DNA of 64,000 nt from Peptostreptococcaceae bacterium (GTDB taxonomy: Bacteria; Bacillota; Clostridia; Peptostreptococcales; Filifactoraceae), in contig JAUNKE010000002.1 of assembly GCA_030532905.1 (NCBI GenBank), forward strand, positions 22,803-86,802. Direction: 5' to 3'. Below, one piece after another: positions 62,584-64,000 of this stretch. Under the pieces are notes generated by a model that saw only the letters and a program-made list of their open reading frames with translations, was not told where the DNA came from and did not search any database. How positions within the stretch are numbered: position 1 is the first letter of the stretch; each line of letters begins with the position of its first letter. The position numbers were made by a program, and so were the translations under genes.

Positions 62584-63609
62584 TTACTCTTCCAATAATA
62601 CTTCCAACACTTCCGGAAACTGCTCGATTGCTGTCGCCTGCATCCGTCGTACATCTTTTTTTCTTATATTTACAAAAGGACAGATATATATTTTATCCTT
62701 TTCTTTTCGCCAAGTCGCCACCAATTCTCCACTCAGCATCACGACCGGTTTTACAATACCTGTCATCGTGTAGATATCTCTAATATATTTCGAATCAAAA
62801 AAAGGATTTTCTTTTTTCTCAAATGCCAATAAGAGCGCATCAAAGCCGGCAACAAAAAGAACTTCCGGAATATTACCCGTCTCCAATTCCCCCAGATAGT
62901 ATCGGGTTGTTCCCTCCACTTCCACCGTTTTTAAATCCAACTTTTTCATCCAACCTTCGACAATGCTTTTATTCTCCTTAAAATAATATCGGGCATCCGC
63001 CAAAGACACCGGCCCGAAACCCGAAAAATATCGCCGAGCAATCTCCAGCTCCGCCCTTTCCTTATCCCAAGGCGTATATTCTTCCAGTAAGCCGAAAGTT
63101 TTTTCTCCATATTCCTGATAAATTTTCCCGACGGAAATTAAAGAAGCGATAATGCCGCCCCATGCATTAAATAAAGAAAGCTCCTTTTCTTTCGATAGCC
63201 GATTTCTTCGACAAAGTTCTTTCAAATCATCTCGACTTTTATTTCCACTTTGCAATGCTTCGAGAATTAAATCGGCATAATAGTTTTTCTCCTTCGCTGA
63301 AACTTTTCCATCTCTAGAAGGCAGATGCAAACTTGGTTTCAAATAATTACGCCCCTCGTATAAGTAGAGCGGAATTTCCTCTTTCAAATAAGCATGCATC
63401 GTTCCGCGAATAGACCATTGACGAACCAAGTCCAAGCTCCAAGACTTCGAAAACTCATCCTCGTTCATTCGTGTCAAAAATCCCACATGCGCATAAGACT
63501 GAAACTGCGCCTGCACTCCATTATGCTGTTGGCAAATTTGATAGGCGGTCATCGGCTCGACGAAGCCCATTTTTTTCAATACTATTGCTTTCCAGTCCGT
63601 TACTTTCAT
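62584..63609 (-). CDS. Winged-helix AlkZ/YcaQ-like protein (HTH_42 family)
   Basis: 341 residues from the ATG after AAGGAGAAATT; an in-frame extension of 21 codons is unlikely. Tandem winged helices and a beta domain resemble the HTH_42 (AlkZ) family. Near residue 30 the sequence VQAQFQS contains QxQ, the catalytic motif of AlkZ DNA glycosylases, and RGTMHAY matches the conserved region after it. If active it would excise bulky or cross-linked bases. It could instead be a family member of unknown function. Confidence 0.65.
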   Translation of the reverse strand: MKVTDWKAIVLKKMGFVEPMTAYQICQQHNGVQAQFQSYAHVGFLTRMNEDEFSKSWSLDLVRQWSIRGTMHAYLKEEIPLYLYEGRNYLKPSLHLPSRDGKVSAKEKNYYADLILEALQSGNKSRDDLKELCRRNRLSKEKELSLFNAWGGIIASLISVGKIYQEYGEKTFGLLEEYTPWDKERAELEIARRYFSGFGPVSLADARYYFKENKSIVEGWMKKLDLKTVEVEGTTRYYLGELETGNIPEVLFVAGFDALLLAFEKKENPFFDSKYIRDIYTMTGIVKPVVMLSGELVATWRKEKDKIYICPFVNIRKKDVRRMQATAIEQFPEVLEVLLEE

Positions 63610-63719
63610 AATTTCTCCTTCTTGCGTCACTGTTACACAGTTCCTAAATCCAAAGACAAGTTTTGCTGTCATTTTTCGTTTTGACTTTCCATTTGTTGTC
63701 AGTCACAATGATAGGTGAG

Positions 63720-63971
63720 CTAATCCGAATCGAATCCGGTTACTTTTTTCAAATCGAGAGGCTGTCCGTTGGGCAGTCTTATCTCTTGCAATTCCTCTAA
63801 GGACAGATTCTCCAAAAAAATACAATATTCATTAGGGTATCCACCGACAAATTCCATCTTCGGCATCCCGATTTGACTTGGCGCAGTAATCCATAAGCAC
63901 CATTTATTATTTCCCCAAAATCTTGTTAAGGTCAAAATCTCATCTTTAAAGATTACATCGATATCTTTCAT
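63720..63971 (-). CDS. Small protein of unknown function
   Basis: 83 residues, rich in Trp/Phe and acidic residues (LTRFWGNNKWCLWITAPSQI, then NEYCIFLENLSLEELQEIRL). I recognise no family. It has no visible signal peptide or helix of membrane type. The ribosome site would lie at about 63980. It ends about 110 bp before the AlkZ-like gene and may be co-transcribed with it. Confidence 0.5.
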   Translation of the reverse strand: MKDIDVIFKDEILTLTRFWGNNKWCLWITAPSQIGMPKMEFVGGYPNEYCIFLENLSLEELQEIRLPNGQPLDLKKVTGFDSD

Positions 63972-64000
63972 ACATACTCGCTTTTCTTGTGATTATCGGT

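Overview
The window comes from a moderately low-GC, motile, Gram-positive-type anaerobe, most likely in class Clostridia. The support is a single long fla/che operon with FliY, FlbD, CheC and CheD; S20 beside holA and comEC; an S-layer-homology (SLH) protein; copper-amine-oxidase-type stalk-domain proteins; lipoproteins; and strong AGGAGG ribosome sites. I cannot place it to genus from sequence alone.

Layout. 1-12.8 kb is an accessory region. It holds two half-size ABC exporters, a broken duplicate of ABC ATPase sequence, and a MerR-controlled ABC-2 transporter operon. A Fic protein and a small DUF5808-like membrane protein sit between two 89-bp direct repeats. GNAT acetyltransferases, an ArsR-like regulator and a frameshifted MFS efflux gene follow. 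12.8-17 kb holds a YwlG-type protein, an SLH/stalk-domain envelope pair and a DUF5067 lipoprotein. 17-23.6 kb is housekeeping: rpsT, then convergent holA-comEC-eis-like-DUF2156, then a divergent secreted ComEC-type metallo-beta-lactamase with DUF3006, so ComEC is split between two loci. 23.6-27.1 kb is a complete TAXI-TRAP uptake operon. 27.4-29.2 kb holds a YfbR-like HD nucleotidase and a zinc-PLC-like protein.

29.7-54.2 kb is a flagellar/chemotaxis operon read on the minus strand: pilZ-flgB-fliE-F-G-H-I-J-K-flgD-(TIGR02530)-flgE-flbD-motA-motB-fliM-fliN-cheY-flgC-fliY-fliO-P-Q-R-flhB-flhA-fliA-flgF-flgG-cheC-cheD, with cheW after a small gap. It encodes the rod, MS ring, C ring, stator, hook scaffold, export apparatus, sigma-28 and the CheC/CheD/FliY adaptation branch. 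flhF, flhG, fliL, cheA, cheB and cheR are not in the window, and flgC has moved from its usual place after flgB to between cheY and fliY.

54.3-64 kb holds mnmG, a 1.3-kb gene-free stretch with a degenerate array of about 62-bp period, a NatA/NatB-type ABC exporter whose permease is fused to a CPBP protease, a stalk-domain surface protein, an AlkZ-like protein and a small unknown gene. Two copies of a MITE-like element of about 163 bp, in inverted orientation at 29.3 and 60.5 kb, bracket the flagellar-to-natAB block.

The points most worth following are: three CheY-binding-like peptides in the FliY linker; two genes whose good Shine-Dalgarno sites lead to ATT/ATC rather than ATG/GTG/TTG; the repeat-flanked Fic cassette with nested operators; the MITE pair; and the CRISPR-like degenerate array without cas genes.
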